A DNA stretch of 64,000 nt from Smallanthus sonchifolius. Taxonomy: Eukaryota; Streptophyta; Magnoliopsida; Asterales; Asteraceae. The translations under genes and the position numbers were made by a program. Below the pieces are notes generated by a model that was not told the origin of the DNA, ran no database searches, and worked only from the letters and a program-made list of their open reading frames with translations. This document shows positions 42,074-54,767 of this stretch, piece by piece. Every line of letters begins with the position of its first letter. The first letter of the stretch is position 1. The stretch spans positions 26,648,001 to 26,712,000 of the forward strand of contig CM042035.1 of NCBI GenBank assembly GCA_023525975.1, read 5' to 3'.

Positions 42074-42460
42074 TTTTTTAATTTATTTTTTTTTACTCTA
42101 AACAACGTCATCCGTTGATTATTATGCAAGCGGGCGTGGGCGTAACGAGTTTTTGTCAAAAAACGGTCAACGTACGTAAAGACTCGGGCGCGCTGATCCG
42201 TGTAGGGGAACGCCCGATCGCGGGAGACACACGTTTAGACGTCGAGTGAAACACGTGTGTCTTCTTTTACTAGTCAATTATTCTTATGCCCCGGGTGAGC
42301 GTGGGAATATGTTTTGTACAAGGAAGTATAATTACTAAACGCTCGCCGGTGGGTGACGCACGTGTTGACGTAAGGCGGAACGCGCGCGCAAGAGGATAAT
42401 GCAAGTAAAAATGAGTCATGTGTGGAAGGGGATAAAGTAATAGAATGAAAGAATTATTTC

Positions 42461-42580
42461 AGTTGCGATCATACCAGCACTAAAGCACCGGATCCCATCA
42501 GATCTCCGCAGTTAAGCGTGCTTGGGCGAGAGTAGTACTAGGATGGGTGACCCCCTGGGAAGTCCTCGTGTTGCAACCCC
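42461..42580 (+). rRNA. 5S rRNA: 5S rRNA gene, copy 60
   Basis: 120 nt; G1A, A43T. Upstream reads GAATTATTTC. Confidence 0.94.
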
Positions 42581-42969
42581 TTTTTTAATTTATATTTTTT
42601 TTTACTCTAAACAACGTCATCCGTTAATTATTATGCAAGCGGGCGTGGGGGTAACGAGTTTTTGTCAAAAAACGGTCAACGTACGTAAAGACTCGGGCGC
42701 GCGGGTCCGTGTCGGGGAACGCCCGATCTTGGTAGACACACGTTTAGACGTCAAGTGGAACACGTGTGTCTTCTTATACTAGTCAATTATTCTTACGCCC
42801 CGGGTGAGCGTGGGAATATGTTTTGTACAAGGAAGTATAAGAACTAAACACTGGCCGGCGGTCGACGCACGTGTTGACGTAAGGCGGAACGCGCGCGCGA
42901 GAGGAGAATGCAAGTAAAAATGAGTCATGTGTGGAAGGGGATAAAGTAATAGAATGGAATAGTTATTTC

Positions 42970-43089
42970 GGTTGCGATCATACCAGCACTAAAGCACCGG
43001 ATCCCATCAGAACTCCGTAGTTAAGCGTGTTTGGGCGAGAGTAGTACTATGATGGGTGACCCCCTAGGAAGTCCTCGTGTTGCAACCCC
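42970..43089 (+). rRNA. 5S rRNA: 5S rRNA gene, copy 61
   Basis: 120 nt; C49T, C61T, G81T, G97A. Confidence 0.94.
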
Positions 43090-43476
43090 TTTTTTAATTT
43101 ATTTTTTTTTTCTCTAAACAACGTCATCCGTTGATTATTATGCAAGCGGGCGTGGGCATAACGAGTTTTTGTAAAAAAACAGTCAACGTACGTAAACAAT
43201 CGGGCGCGCGGGTCCGTGTCGGGGAACGCCTGATCGCGGGAGACACACGTTTAGACGTCGAGTGGAACACGTGTGTCTTCATATACTAGTCAATTATTCT
43301 TACGCCCCGGGTGAGCGTGGGAATATGTTTTGTACAAGGAAGTATAAGAGCTAAACGCTCGCCGACGGGTGACGCACGTGTTGACGTAAGGCGGAACGCG
43401 CGCGTAACAGGAGAATGCAAGTAAAAATGAGTCATGTGTGGAAGGGGATAAAGTAATAGAATGAAAGAGTTATTTC

Positions 43477-43596
43477 GGTTGCGATCATACCAGCACTAAA
43501 GCACTGGATCCCATCAGAACTCCGCAGTTAAGTGTGCTTGGGCGAGAGTAGTACTAGGATGGGTGACCTCCTGGGAAGTCCTCGTGTTGCAACCCC
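43477..43596 (+). rRNA. 5S rRNA: 5S rRNA gene, copy 62
   Basis: 120 nt; C29T, C57T, C93T. T at 93 (GACCTCC) is the form usual in other plant 5S genes. Confidence 0.95.
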
Positions 43597-43985
43597 TTTT
43601 TTAATTTATATTTTTTTTTACTCTAAACAACGTCATCCGTTAATTATTATGCAAGCGGGCGTGGGGGTAACGAGTTTTTGTCAAAAAACGGTCAACGTAC
43701 GTAAAGACTCGGGCGCGCGGGTCCGTGTCGGGGAACGCCCGATCGCGGTAGACACACGTTTAGACGTCAAGTGGAACACGTGTGTCTTCTTATACTAGTC
43801 AATAATTCTTACGCCCCCGGTGAGCGTGGGAATATGTTTTGTACAAGAAAGTATAAGAACTAAACACTGGCCGGCGGTCGACGCACGTGTTGACGTAAGG
43901 CGTAACGCGCGCGCGAGAGGAGAATGTGAGTAAAAATGAGTCATGTGTGGAAGGGGATAAAGTAATAGAATGAAAGAGTTATTTC

Positions 43986-44105
43986 GGTTGCGATCATACC
44001 AGCACTAAATCACCGGATCCCATCAGAACTCCGCAGTTAAGTGTGCTTGGGCGAGAGTAGTACTAGGATGGGTGACCCCCTGGGAAGTCCTCGTGTTGCA
44101 ACCCC
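43986..44105 (+). rRNA. 5S rRNA: 5S rRNA gene, copy 63
   Basis: 120 nt; G25T, C57T. Confidence 0.95.
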
Positions 44106-44493
44106 TTTTTTAATTTATATTTTTTTTACTCTAAACAACGTCATCCGTTAATTATTATGCAAGCGGGCGTGGGGGTAACGAGTTTTTGTCAAAAAACGGT
44201 CAACGTACGTAAAGACTCGGGCGCGCGGGTCCGTGTCGGGGAACGCCCGATCGCGGTAGACACACGTTTAGACGTCAAGTGGAACACGTGTGTCTTCTTA
44301 TACTAGTCAATAATTCTTACGCCCCCGGTGAGCGTGGGAATATGTTTTGTACAAGGAAGTATAAGAACTAAACACTGGCCGGCGGTCGACGCACGTGTTG
44401 ACGTAAGGCGTAACGCGCGCGCGAGAGGAGAATGCGAGTAAAAATGAGTCATGTGTGGAAGGGGATAAAGTAATAGAATGAAAGAGTTATTTC

Positions 44494-44613
44494 GGTTGCG
44501 ATCATACCAGCACTAAATCACCGGATCCCATCAGAACTCCGCAGTTAAACGTGCTTGGGCTAGAGTAGTACTAGGATGGGTGACCCCCTAGGAAGTCCTC
44601 GTGTTGCAACCCC
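44494..44613 (+). rRNA. 5S rRNA: 5S rRNA gene, copy 64
   Basis: 120 nt; G25T, G56A (box A), G68T (IE), G97A. Confidence 0.93.
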
Positions 44614-44997
44614 TTTTTTAATTTTTTTTTTCTCTAAACAACGTCATCCGTTGATTATTATGCAAGCGGGCGTGGGCATAACGAGTTTTTGTAAAAAAAA
44701 CGGTCAACGTACGTAAACAATCGGGCGCGCGGGTCCGTGTCGCGGAACGCCTGATCGCGGGAGACACACGTTTAGACGTCGAGTGGAACACGTGTGTCTT
44801 CATATACTAGTCAATTATTCTTACGCCCCGGGTGAGCGTGGGAATATGTTTTGTACAAGGAAGTATAAGAGCTAAACGCTCGCCGGCGGGTGACGCACGA
44901 GTTGACGTAAGGCGGAACGCGCGCGTAACAGGAGAATGCAAGTAAAAATGAGTCATGTGTGGAAGGGGATAAAGTAATAGAAAGAAAGAGTTATTTC

Positions 44998-45117
44998 GGT
45001 TGCGATCATACCAGCACTAAAGCACTGGATCCCATCAGAACTCCGCAGTTAAGTGTGCTTGGGCGAGAGTAGTACTAGGATGGGTGACCCCCTGGGAAGT
45101 CCTCGTGTTGCAACCCC
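44998..45117 (+). rRNA. 5S rRNA: 5S rRNA gene, copy 65
   Basis: 120 nt; C29T, C57T. Relative of copy 62 at +1521 bp (three units). Upstream reads AGAAAGAAAG. Confidence 0.95.
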
Positions 45118-45506
45118 TTTTTTAATTTATATTTTTTTTTACTCTAAACAACGTCATCCGTTAATTATTATGCAAGCGGGCGTGGGGGTAACGAGTTTTT
45201 GTCAAAAAACGGTCAACGTACGTAAAGACTCGGGCGCGCGGGTCCGTGTCGGGGAACGCCCGATCGCGGTAGACACACGTTTAGACGTCAAGTGGAACAC
45301 GTGTGTCTTCTTATACTAGTCAATAATTCTTACGCCCCGGGTGAGCGTGGGAATATGTTTTGTACAAGGAAGTATAAGAACTAAACACTGGCCGGTGGTC
45401 GACGCACGTGTTGACGTAAGGCGTAACGCGCGCGCGAGAGGAGAATGCGAGTAAAAATGAGTCATGTGTGGAAGGGGATAAAGTAATAGAATGAAAGAGT
45501 TATTTC

Positions 45507-45626
45507 GGTTGCGATCATACCAGCACTAAAGCACCGGATCCCATCAGAACTCCGCAGTTAAACGTGCTTGGGCTAGAGTAGTACTAGGATGGGTGACCCC
45601 CTAGGAAGTCCTCGTGTTGCAACCCC
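45507..45626 (+). rRNA. 5S rRNA: 5S rRNA gene, copy 66
   Basis: 120 nt; G56A, G68T, G97A. Relative of copy 64. Confidence 0.94.
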
Positions 45627-46014
45627 TTTTTTAAATTATTTATTTTTTACTCTAAACAACGTCATCCGTTGATTATTATGCAAACGGGCGTGGGCGTAAC
45701 GAGTTTTTGTAAAAAAACGGTCAACGTACGTAAACACTCGGGCGCGCGGGTCCGTGTCGGGGAACGCCTGATCGCGGGAGACACACGTTTAGACGTCGAG
45801 TGGAACACGTGTGTCTTCATATACTAGTCAATTATTCTTACGCCCCGGGTGAGCGTGGGAATATGTTTTGTACAAGGAAGTATAAGAACTAAACACTGGC
45901 CGGCGGGTGACGCACGTGTTGACGTAAGGCGGAACGCGCGCGCGAGAGGAGAATGCAAGTAAAAATGAGTCATGTGTGGAAGGGGATAAAGTAATAGAAT
46001 GAAAGACTTATTTC

Positions 46015-46134
46015 GGTTGCGATCATACCAGCACTAAAGCACCGGATCCCATCAGAACTCCGCAGTTAAGCGTGCTTGGGCGAGAGTAGTACTAGGATGG
46101 GTGACCCCCTAGGAAGTCCTCGTGTTGCAACCCC
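46015..46134 (+). rRNA. 5S rRNA: 5S rRNA gene, copy 67
   Basis: 120 nt; G97A only, but the terminator is broken (CCCCTCTTTT). Readthrough to the second T-tract is possible. Confidence 0.95.
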
Positions 46135-46520
46135 TCTTTTAATTTATTTTTTTTACTCTAAACAACGTCATCCGTTGATTATTATGCAAGCGGACGTGGG
46201 CGTAACGACTTTTTGTAATAAAACGGTCAACGTACGTAAACACTCGGGCGCGAGGGTCCGTGTCGGGGAACGCCTGATCGCGGGAGACACACGTTTAGAC
46301 GTCGAGTGGAACACGTGTGTCTTCATATACTAGTCAATTATTCTTACGCCCCGGGTGAGCGTGGGAATATGTTTTGTACAAGGAAGTATAAGAACTAAAC
46401 ACTGGCCGACGGTCAACGCACGTGTTGACGTAAGGCATAACGCGCGCGCGAGAGGAGAAATCAAGTAAAAATGAGTCATGTGTGGAAGGGGATAAAGTAA
46501 TAGAATGAAAGAGTTATTTC

Positions 46521-46639
46521 GGTTGCGATCATACCAGCACTGAAGCACCGGATCCATCAGAACTCCGCAGTGAAGCGTGCTTGGGCGAGAGTAGTACTAT
46601 GATGGGTGACCCCCTAGGAAGTCCTCGTGTTGCAACCCC
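46521..46639 (+). rRNA. 5S rRNA: 5S rRNA gene, copy 68 (delta C lineage)
   Basis: 119 nt; A22G, delta C, T53G (box A), G81T, G97A. Confidence 0.92.
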
Positions 46640-47026
46640 TTTTTTAATTTATTTATTTTTACTCTAAAGAACGTCATCCGTTGATTATTATGCAAGCGGG
46701 CGTGGGCGTAACGAGTTTTTGTCAAAAAACGGTCAACGTACGTAAAGACTCGGGCGCGCTGGTCCGTGTAGGGGAACGCCCGATCGCGGGAGACACACGT
46801 TTAGACGTCGAGTGGAACACGTGTGTCTTATTTTACTAGTCAATTATACTTATGCCCCGGGTGAGCGTGGGAATATGTTTTGTACAAGGAAGTATAATTA
46901 CTAAACGCTCGTCGGTGGGTGACGCACGTGTTGACGTAAGGCGGAACGCGCGCGCAAGATTAGAATGCAAGTAAAAATGAGTCATGTGTGGAAGGGGATA
47001 AAGTAATAGAATGAAAGAGTTATTTC

Positions 47027-47146
47027 GGTTGCGATCATACCAGCACTAAAGCACCGGATCCCATCAGATCTCCGCAGTTAAACGTGCTTGGGTGAGAGTA
47101 GTACTAGGATGGGTGACCCCCTGGGAAGTCCTCGTGTTGCAACCCC
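47027..47146 (+). rRNA. 5S rRNA: 5S rRNA gene, copy 69
   Basis: 120 nt; A43T, G56A, C67T (IE). Confidence 0.94.
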
Positions 47147-47535
47147 TTTTTTAATTTATATTTTTTTTTACTCTAAACAACGTCATCCGTTGATTATTAT
47201 GCAAGCGGGCGTGGGGGTAACGAGTTTTTGTCAAAAAACGGTCAACGTACGTAAAGACTCGGGCGCGCGGGTCCGTGTCGGGGAACCCCCGATCGCGGGA
47301 GACACACGTTTAGACGTCGAGTGGAACACGTGTGTCTTCTTATACTAGTCAATTATTCTTATGCCCTGGGTGAGCGTGGGAATATGTTTTGTACAAGGAA
47401 GTATAAGAACTAAACACTGGCCCGCGAGTGACGCACGTGTTGACGTAAGGCGGAACGCGCGCGCGAGAGGAGAATGCAAGTAAAAATGAGTCATGTGTGG
47501 AAGGGGATAAAGTAATAGAATGAAAGAGTTATTTC

Positions 47536-47655
47536 GGTTGCGATCATACCAGCACTAAAGCACCGGATCCCATCAGAACTCCGCAGTTAAGCGTGCTTGG
47601 GCGAGAGTAGTACTAGGATGGGTGACCCCCTAGGAAGTCCTCGTGTTGCAACCCC
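47536..47655 (+). rRNA. 5S rRNA: 5S rRNA gene, copy 70
   Basis: 120 nt; G97A only. The following spacer has a 6-bp duplication (GTGGGC twice, near 47717). Confidence 0.96.
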
Positions 47656-48047
47656 TTTTTTAATTTATTTTTTTTACTCTAAACAACGTCATCCGTTGAT
47701 TATTATGCAAGCGGGCGTGGGCGTGGGCGTAACGAGTTTTTGTAATAAAACGGTTAACGTACGTAAACACTCGGGCGCGCGGGTCCGTGTCGGAGAACGC
47801 CTGATCGCGGGAGACACACGTTTAGACGTTGAGTGGAACACGTGTGTCTTCATATACTAGTCAATTATTCTTACGCCCCGGGTGAGCGTGGGAATATGTT
47901 TTGTACAAGGAAGTATAAGAACTAAACGCTCGCCGGCGGGTGACGCACGTGTTGACGTAAGGCGGAACGCGCGTGCAAGAGGAGAATGCAAGTAAAAATG
48001 AGTCATGTGTGGAAGGGGATAAAGTAATAGAATGAAAGAGTTATTTC

Positions 48048-48167
48048 GGTTGCGATCATACCAGCTCTAAAGCACCGGATCTCAACAGATCTCCGCAGTT
48101 AAGCGTGCTTGGGCGAGAGTAGTACTTGGATGGGTGACCCCCTGGGAAGTCCTCGTGTTGCAACCCC
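48048..48167 (+). rRNA. 5S rRNA: 5S rRNA gene, copy 71 (divergent)
   Basis: 120 nt; A19T, C35T, T38A, A43T, A80T. Confidence 0.91.
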
Positions 48168-48552
48168 TTTTTTAACTTTATATTTTTTTACTCTAAACAA
48201 CGTCATCCGTTGATTATTATGCAAGCGGGCGTGGGGGTAACGAGTTTTTGTCAAAAAACGGTCAACGTACGTAAAGACTCGGGCGCGTGGGTCCGTGTCG
48301 GGGAACGCCCGATCGCGGGAGACACGTTTAAACGTCGAGTGGAACACGTGTGTCTTCTTATACTAGTCAATTAATCTTATGCCCCGGGTGAGCGTGGGAA
48401 TATGTTTTGTACAAAGAAGTATAAGAACTAAACGCTCGCCGGCGGGTGACGCACGTGTTGACGTAAGGCGGAACGCGCGCGCAAGAGGAGAATGCAAGTA
48501 AAATGAGTCATGTGTGGAAGGGGATAAAGTAATAGAATGGAAGAGTTATTTC

Positions 48553-48672
48553 GGTTGCGATCATACCAGCACTAAAGCACCGGATCGCATCAGAACTCCG
48601 CAGTTAAGCGTGTTTGGGCGAGAGTAGTACTAGGATGGGTGACCCCCTGGGAAGTCCTCGTGTTGCAACCCC
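48553..48672 (+). rRNA. 5S rRNA: 5S rRNA gene, copy 72
   Basis: 120 nt; C35G, C61T. Repeated as copy 81. Confidence 0.95.
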
Positions 48673-49064
48673 TTTTTTAAGTTATTATTTTTTTTTACTC
48701 TAAACAACGTCACCCGTTGATTATTATGCAAGCGGGCATGGGCGTAACGAGTTTTTGTCAAAAAAAATGGTCAACGTACGTAAAGACTCGGGCGCGCGGG
48801 TCCATGTCGGGGAACGCCCGATCGCGGTAGACACACGTTTAGACGTCGAGTGGAACACGTGTGTCTTCTTATACTAGTCAATTATTCTTACGCCCCGGGT
48901 GAGCATGGGAATATGTTTTGTACAAGGAAGTATAAGAGCTAAACGCTCGCCGGCGGGTGACGCACGTGTTGACGTAAGGCGGAACGCGCGCGCAAGAGGA
49001 GAATGCAAGTAAAAATGAGTCATGTGTGGAAGGGGATAAAGTAATAGAATGAAAGAGTTATTTC

Positions 49065-49184
49065 GGTTGCGATCATACCAGCACTAAAGCACCGAATCCC
49101 ATCAGATCTACGCAGTTAAACGTTTTTGGGCGAGAGTAGTACTAGGATGGGTGACCCCCTGGGAAGTCCTCGTGTTGCAACCCC
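49065..49184 (+). rRNA. 5S rRNA: 5S rRNA gene, copy 73 (divergent)
   Basis: 120 nt; G31A, A43T, C46A, G56A, G60T, C61T. Three changes are in box A (TTAAACGTTTTTG), so activity is doubtful. Repeated as copy 82. Confidence 0.9.
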
Positions 49185-49574
49185 TTTTTTAATTTATATT
49201 TTTTTTTACTCTAAACAACGCCATCCGTTGATTATTATGCAAGCGGGCGTGGGGGTAACGAGTTTTTTGTCAAAAAACAGTCAACGTACGTAAAAACTCG
49301 GGCGCGCGGGTCCGTGTCGGGGAACGCCCGATCGCGGGAGACACACGTTTAGACGTCGAGTGGAACACGTGTGTCTTCTTATACTAGTCAATTATTCTTA
49401 TGCCCCGGGTGAGCGTGTGAATATGTTTTGTACAAGGAAGTATAAGAACTAAACGCTCGCCGGCGGGTGACGCACGTGTTGACGTAAGGCGGAACGCGCG
49501 TGCAAGAGGAGAATGCAAGTAAAAATGAGTAATGTGTAGAAAGGGATAAAGTAATAGAATGAAAGAGTTATTTC

Positions 49575-49694
49575 GGTTGCGATCATACCAGCACTAAAGC
49601 ACCGGATCCCATCAGAACTCCGTAGTTAAGCGTGCTTGGGCGAGAGTAATACTAGGATGGGTGACCCCCTAGGAAGTCCTCGTGTTGCAACCCC
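49575..49694 (+). rRNA. 5S rRNA: 5S rRNA gene, copy 74
   Basis: 120 nt; C49T, G75A, G97A. Repeated as copy 83. Confidence 0.94.
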
Positions 49695-50080
49695 TTTTTT
49701 AATTTATTTTTTTTACTCTAAACAACGTCATCCGTTGATTATTATGCAAGCGGACGTGGGCGTAACGAGTTTTTGTAATAAAATGGTCAACGTACGTAAA
49801 CACTCGGGCGCGCGGGTCCGTGTCGGGGAACGCCTGATCGCGGGATACACACGTTTTGACGTCGAGTGGAACACGTGTGTCTTCATATACTAGTCAATTA
49901 TTCTTACGCCCCGGGTGAGCGTGGGAATATGTTTTGTACAAGGAAGTATAAGAACTAAAAACTGGCCGGCGGGTGACGCACGTGTTGACGTAAGGCGGAA
50001 CGCGCGCGCGAGAGGAGAATTCAAGTAAAAATAAGTCATGTGTGGAAGGGGATAAAGTAATAGAATGAAAGAGTTATTTC

Positions 50081-50200
50081 GGTTGCGATCATACCAGCAC
50101 TAAAGCACCGGATCCCATCAGAACTCCGCAGTTAAGCGTGCTTGGGCGAGAGTAGTACAAGGATGGGTGACCCCCTAGGAAATCCTCGTGTTGCAACCCC
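50081..50200 (+). rRNA. 5S rRNA: 5S rRNA gene, copy 75
   Basis: 120 nt; T79A, G97A, G102A. Repeated as copy 84. Confidence 0.94.
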
Positions 50201-50586
50201 TTTTTTAATTTATTTTTTTTACTCTAGACAACGTCATCCGTTGATTATTATGCAAGCGGACGTGGGCGTAACGAGTTTTTGTAATAAAACGGTCAACGTA
50301 CGTAAACACTCGGGCGCGCGGGTCCGTGTCGGGGAACGCCTGATCGCGGGAGACACACGTTTAGACGTCGAGTGTAACACGTGTGTCTTCATATACTAGT
50401 CAATTATTCTTACGCCCCGGGTGAGCGTGGGAATATGTTTTGTACAAGGAAGTATAAGAACTAACCACTGGCCGGCGGGTGACGCACGTGTTGACGTAAG
50501 GCAGAACGCGCGCGCGAGAGGAGAATGCAAGTAAAAATGAGTCATGTGTGGAAGGGGATAAAGTAATAGAATGAAAGAGTTATTTC

Positions 50587-50705
50587 GGTTGCGATCATAC
50601 CAGCACTAAAGCACCGGATCCATCAGAACTCCGCAGTTAAGCGTGCTTGGGCGAGAGTAGTACTATGATGGGTGACCCCCTAGGAAGTCCTCGTGTTGCA
50701 ACCCC
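50587..50705 (+). rRNA. 5S rRNA: 5S rRNA gene, copy 76 (delta C lineage)
   Basis: 119 nt; delta C, G81T, G97A. Repeated as copy 85. Confidence 0.93.
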
Positions 50706-51092
50706 TTTTTTAATTTATTTTTTTTTACTCTAAACAACGTCATCCGTTGATTATTATGCAAGCGGGCGTGGGCGTAACGAGTTTTTGTCAAAAAACGGCC
50801 AACGTACGTAAAGACTCGGGCGCGCTGGTCCGTGTCGGGGAACGCCCGATCGCGGGAGACACACGTTTAGACGTCGAGTGGAACACGTGTGTCTTCTTTT
50901 ACGAGTCAATTATTCTTATGCCCCGGGTGAGCGTGGGAATATGTTTTGTACAAGGAAGTATAATTACTAAACGCTCGCCGGTGGGTGACGCACGTGTTGA
51001 CGTAAGGCGGAACGCGCGCGGAAGAGGAGAATGCAAGTAAAAATGACTCATGTGTGGAAGGGGATAAAGTAATAGAATGAAAGAGTTATTTC

Positions 51093-51212
51093 GGTTGCGA
51101 TCATACCAGCACTAAAGCACCGGATCCCATCAGATCTCCGCAGTTAAACGTGCTTGGGCGAGAGTAGTACTAGGATGGGTGACCCCCTGGGAAGTCCTCG
51201 TGTTGCAACCCC
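51093..51212 (+). rRNA. 5S rRNA: 5S rRNA gene, copy 77
   Basis: 120 nt; A43T, G56A. Repeated as copy 86. Confidence 0.95.
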
Positions 51213-51600
51213 TTTTTTAATTTATATTTTTTTTACTCTAAACAACGTCATCCGTTGATTATTATGCAAGCGGGCGTGGGGGTAACGAGTTTTTGTCAAA
51301 AAACGGTCAACGTACGTAAAGACTCGGGCGCGCGGGTCCGTGTCGGGGAACGCACGATCGCGGGAGACACACGTTTAGACGTCGAGTGGAACACGTGTGT
51401 CTTCTTATACTAGTCAATTATTCTTATGCCCCGGGTGAGCGTGGGAATATGTTTTGTACAAAGAAGTATAAGAACTAAACACTGGCCGGCGGGTGACGCA
51501 CGTGTTGACGTAAGGCGGAACGCGCGCGCGAGAGGAGAATGCAAGTAAAAATGAGTCCTGTGTGGAAGGGGATAAAGTAATAGAATGAAAGAGTTATTTC

Positions 51601-51720
51601 GGTTGCGATCATACCAGCACTAAAGCTCCGGATCTCATCAGAACTCCGCAGTTAAACGTGTTTGGGCGAGAGTAGTACTAAGATGGGTGACCCCTTGGGA
51701 AGTCCTCGTGTTGCAACCCC
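51601..51720 (+). rRNA. 5S rRNA: 5S rRNA gene, copy 78 (divergent)
   Basis: 120 nt; A27T, C35T, G56A, C61T, G81A, C95T. Changes in both box A and box C. Repeated as copy 87. Confidence 0.9.
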
Positions 51721-52110
51721 TTTTTTAATTTATATTTTTTTTTACTCTAAACAACGTCATCCGTTGATTATTATGCAAGCGGGCGTGGGGGTAACGAGTT
51801 TTTTGTCAAAAAACAGTCAACGTACGTAAAGACTCGGGCGCGCGGGTCCGTGTCGGGGAACGCCCGATCGCGGGAGACACACGTTTAGACGTCGAGTGGA
51901 ACACGTGTGTCTTCATATACTAGTCAATTATTCTTACGCCCCGGGTGAGCGTGGGAATATGTTTTGTACAAGGAAGTATAAGAACTAAACACTGGCCGGC
52001 GGGTGACGCACGTGTTGACGTAAGGCAGAACGCGCGCGCGAGAGGAGAATGCAAGTAAAAATGAGTCATGTGTGGAAGGGGATAAAGTAATAGAATGAAA
52101 GAGTTATTTC

Positions 52111-52230
52111 GGTTGCGATCATACCAGCACTAAAGCACCGGATCCCATCAGAACTCCGCAGTTAAGCGTGCTTGGGCGAGAGTAGTACTAGGATGGGTGA
52201 CCCCCTAGGAAGTCCTCGTGTTGCAACCCC
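52111..52230 (+). rRNA. 5S rRNA: 5S rRNA gene, copy 79
   Basis: 120 nt; G97A only. Repeated as copy 88. Confidence 0.96.
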
Positions 52231-52616
52231 TTTTTTAATTTATTTTTTTTACTCTAGACAACGTCATCCGTTGATTATTATGCAAGCGGACGTGGGCGTA
52301 ACGAGTTTTTGTAATAAAACGGTCAACGTACGTAAACACTCGGGCGCGCGGGTCCGTGTCGGGGAATGCCTGATCGCGGGAGACACACGTTTAGACGTCG
52401 AGTGTAACACGTGTGTCTTCATATACTAGTCAATTATTCTTACGCCCCGGGTGAGCGTGGGAATATGTTTTGTACAAGGAAGTATAAGAACTAAACACTG
52501 GCCGGCGGGTGACGCACGTGTTGACGTAAGATAGAACGCGCGCGCGAGAGGAGAATGCAAGTAAAAATGAGTCATGTGTGGAAGGGGATAAAGTAATAGA
52601 ATGAAAGAGTTATTTC

Positions 52617-52735
52617 GGTTGCGATCATACCAGCACTAAAGCACCGGATCCATCAGAACTCCGCAGTTAAGCGTGCTTGGGCGAGAGTAGTACTATGATG
52701 GGTGACCCCCTAGGAAGTCCTCGTGTTGCAACCCC
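52617..52735 (+). rRNA. 5S rRNA: 5S rRNA gene, copy 80 (delta C lineage)
   Basis: 119 nt; delta C, G81T, G97A. Its spacer is that of copy 71 (AC lost in the dyad), placing the 9-unit duplication junction within this unit. Confidence 0.93.
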
Positions 52736-53119
52736 TTTTTTAATTTATTTTTTTTTACTCTAAACAACGTCATCCGTTGATTATTATGCAAGCGGGCGTG
52801 GGGGTAACGAGTTTTTGTCAAAAAACGGTCAACGTACGTAAAGACTCGGGCGCGTGGGTCCGTGTCGGGGAACGCCCGATCGCGGGAGACACGTTTAAAC
52901 GTCGAGTGGAACACGTGTGTCTTCTTATACTAGTCAATTAATCTTATGCCCCGGGTGAGCGTGGGAATATGTTTTGTACAAAGAAGTATAAGAACTAAAC
53001 GCTCGCCGGCGGGTGACGCACGTGTTGACGTAAGGCGGAACGCGCGCGCAAGAGGAGAATGCAAGTAAAATGAGTCATGTGTGGAAGGGGATAAAGTAAT
53101 AGAATGGAAGAGTTATTTC

Positions 53120-53239
53120 GGTTGCGATCATACCAGCACTAAAGCACCGGATCGCATCAGAACTCCGCAGTTAAGCGTGTTTGGGCGAGAGTAGTACTAG
53201 GATGGGTGACCCCCTGGGAAGTCCTCGTGTTGCAACCCC
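53120..53239 (+). rRNA. 5S rRNA: 5S rRNA gene, copy 81
   Basis: 120 nt; C35G, C61T. Confidence 0.95.
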
Positions 53240-53631
53240 TTTTTTAAGTTATTATTTTTTTTTACTCTAAACAACGTCACCCGTTGATTATTATGCAAGC
53301 GGGCATGGGCGTAACGAGTTTTTGTCAAAAAAAATGGTCAACGTACGTAAAGACTCGGGCGCGCGGGTCCATGTCGGGGAACGCCCGATCGCGGTAGACA
53401 CACGTTTAGACGTCGAGTGGAACACGTGTGTCTTCTTATACTAGTCAATTATTCTTACGCCCCGGGTGAGCATGGGAATATGTTTTGTACAAGGAAGTAT
53501 AAGAGCTAAACGCTCGCCGGCGGGTGACGCACGTGTTGACGTAAGGCGGAACGCGCGCGCAAGAGGAGAATGCAAGTAAAAATGAGTCATGTGTGGAAGG
53601 GGATAAAGTAATAGAATGAAAGAGTTATTTC

Positions 53632-53751
53632 GGTTGCGATCATACCAGCACTAAAGCACCGAATCCCATCAGATCTACGCAGTTAAACGTTTTTGGGCGA
53701 GAGTAGTACTAGGATGGGTGACCCCCTGGGAAGTCCTCGTGTTGCAACCCC
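53632..53751 (+). rRNA. 5S rRNA: 5S rRNA gene, copy 82 (divergent)
   Basis: 120 nt; the six changes of copy 73. Confidence 0.9.
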
Positions 53752-54141
53752 TTTTTTAATTTATATTTTTTTTTACTCTAAACAACGCCATCCGTTGATT
53801 ATTATGCAAGCGGGCGTGGGGGTAACGAGTTTTTTGTCAAAAAACAGTCAACGTACGTAAAAACTCGGGCGCGCGGGTCCGTGTCGGGGAACGCCCGATC
53901 GCGGGAGACACACGTTTAGACGTCGAGTGGAACACGTGTGTCTTCTTATACTAGTCAATTATTCTTATGCCCCGGGTGAGCGTGTGAATATGTTTTGTAC
54001 AAGGAAGTATAAGAACTAAACGCTCGCCGGCGGGTGACGCACGTGTTGACGTAAGGCGGAACGCGCGTGCAAGAGGAGAATGCAAGTAAAAATGAGTAAT
54101 GTGTAGAAAGGGATAAAGTAATAGAATGAAAGAGTTATTTC

Positions 54142-54261
54142 GGTTGCGATCATACCAGCACTAAAGCACCGGATCCCATCAGAACTCCGTAGTTAAGCGT
54201 GCTTGGGCGAGAGTAATACTAGGATGGGTGACCCCCTAGGAAGTCCTCGTGTTGCAACCCC
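54142..54261 (+). rRNA. 5S rRNA: 5S rRNA gene, copy 83
   Basis: 120 nt; C49T, G75A, G97A. Confidence 0.94.
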
Positions 54262-54647
54262 TTTTTTAATTTATTTTTTTTACTCTAAACAACGTCATCC
54301 GTTGATTATTATGCAAGCGGACGTGGGCGTAACGAGTTTTTGTAATAAAATGGTCAACGTACGTAAACACTCGGGCGCGCGGGTCCGTGTCGGGGAACGC
54401 CTGATCGCGGGATACACACGTTTTGACGTCGAGTGGAACACGTGTGTCTTCATATACTAGTCAATTATTCTTACGCCCCGGGTGAGCGTGGGAATATGTT
54501 TTGTACAAGGAAGTATAAGAACTAAAAACTGGCCGGCGGGTGACGCACGTGTTGATGTAAGGCGGAACGCGCGCGCGAGAGGAGAATTCAAGTAAAAATA
54601 AGTCATGTGTGGAAGGGGATAAAGTAATAGAATGAAAGAGTTATTTC

Positions 54648-54767
54648 GGTTGCGATCATACCAGCACTAAAGCACCGGATCCCATCAGAACTCCGCAGTT
54701 AAGCGTGCTTGGGCGAGAGTAGTACAAGGATGGGTGACCCCCTAGGAAATCCTCGTGTTGCAACCCC
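54648..54767 (+). rRNA. 5S rRNA: 5S rRNA gene, copy 84
   Basis: 120 nt; T79A, G97A, G102A. Terminator broken (CCCCTCTTTT), unlike its sister copy 75. Confidence 0.93.

Larger units (their letters stand above)
48200..52640 (+). repeat. Nine-unit duplication D, copy 1
   Basis: From the spacer of copy 71 to the start of copy 80. It recurs at 52767-57207 with an offset of 4567-4568 bp. Gene variants 72-79 match 81-88 one by one. Only a few single-base differences were noticed, for example 51557 and 50202. Confidence 0.92.
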
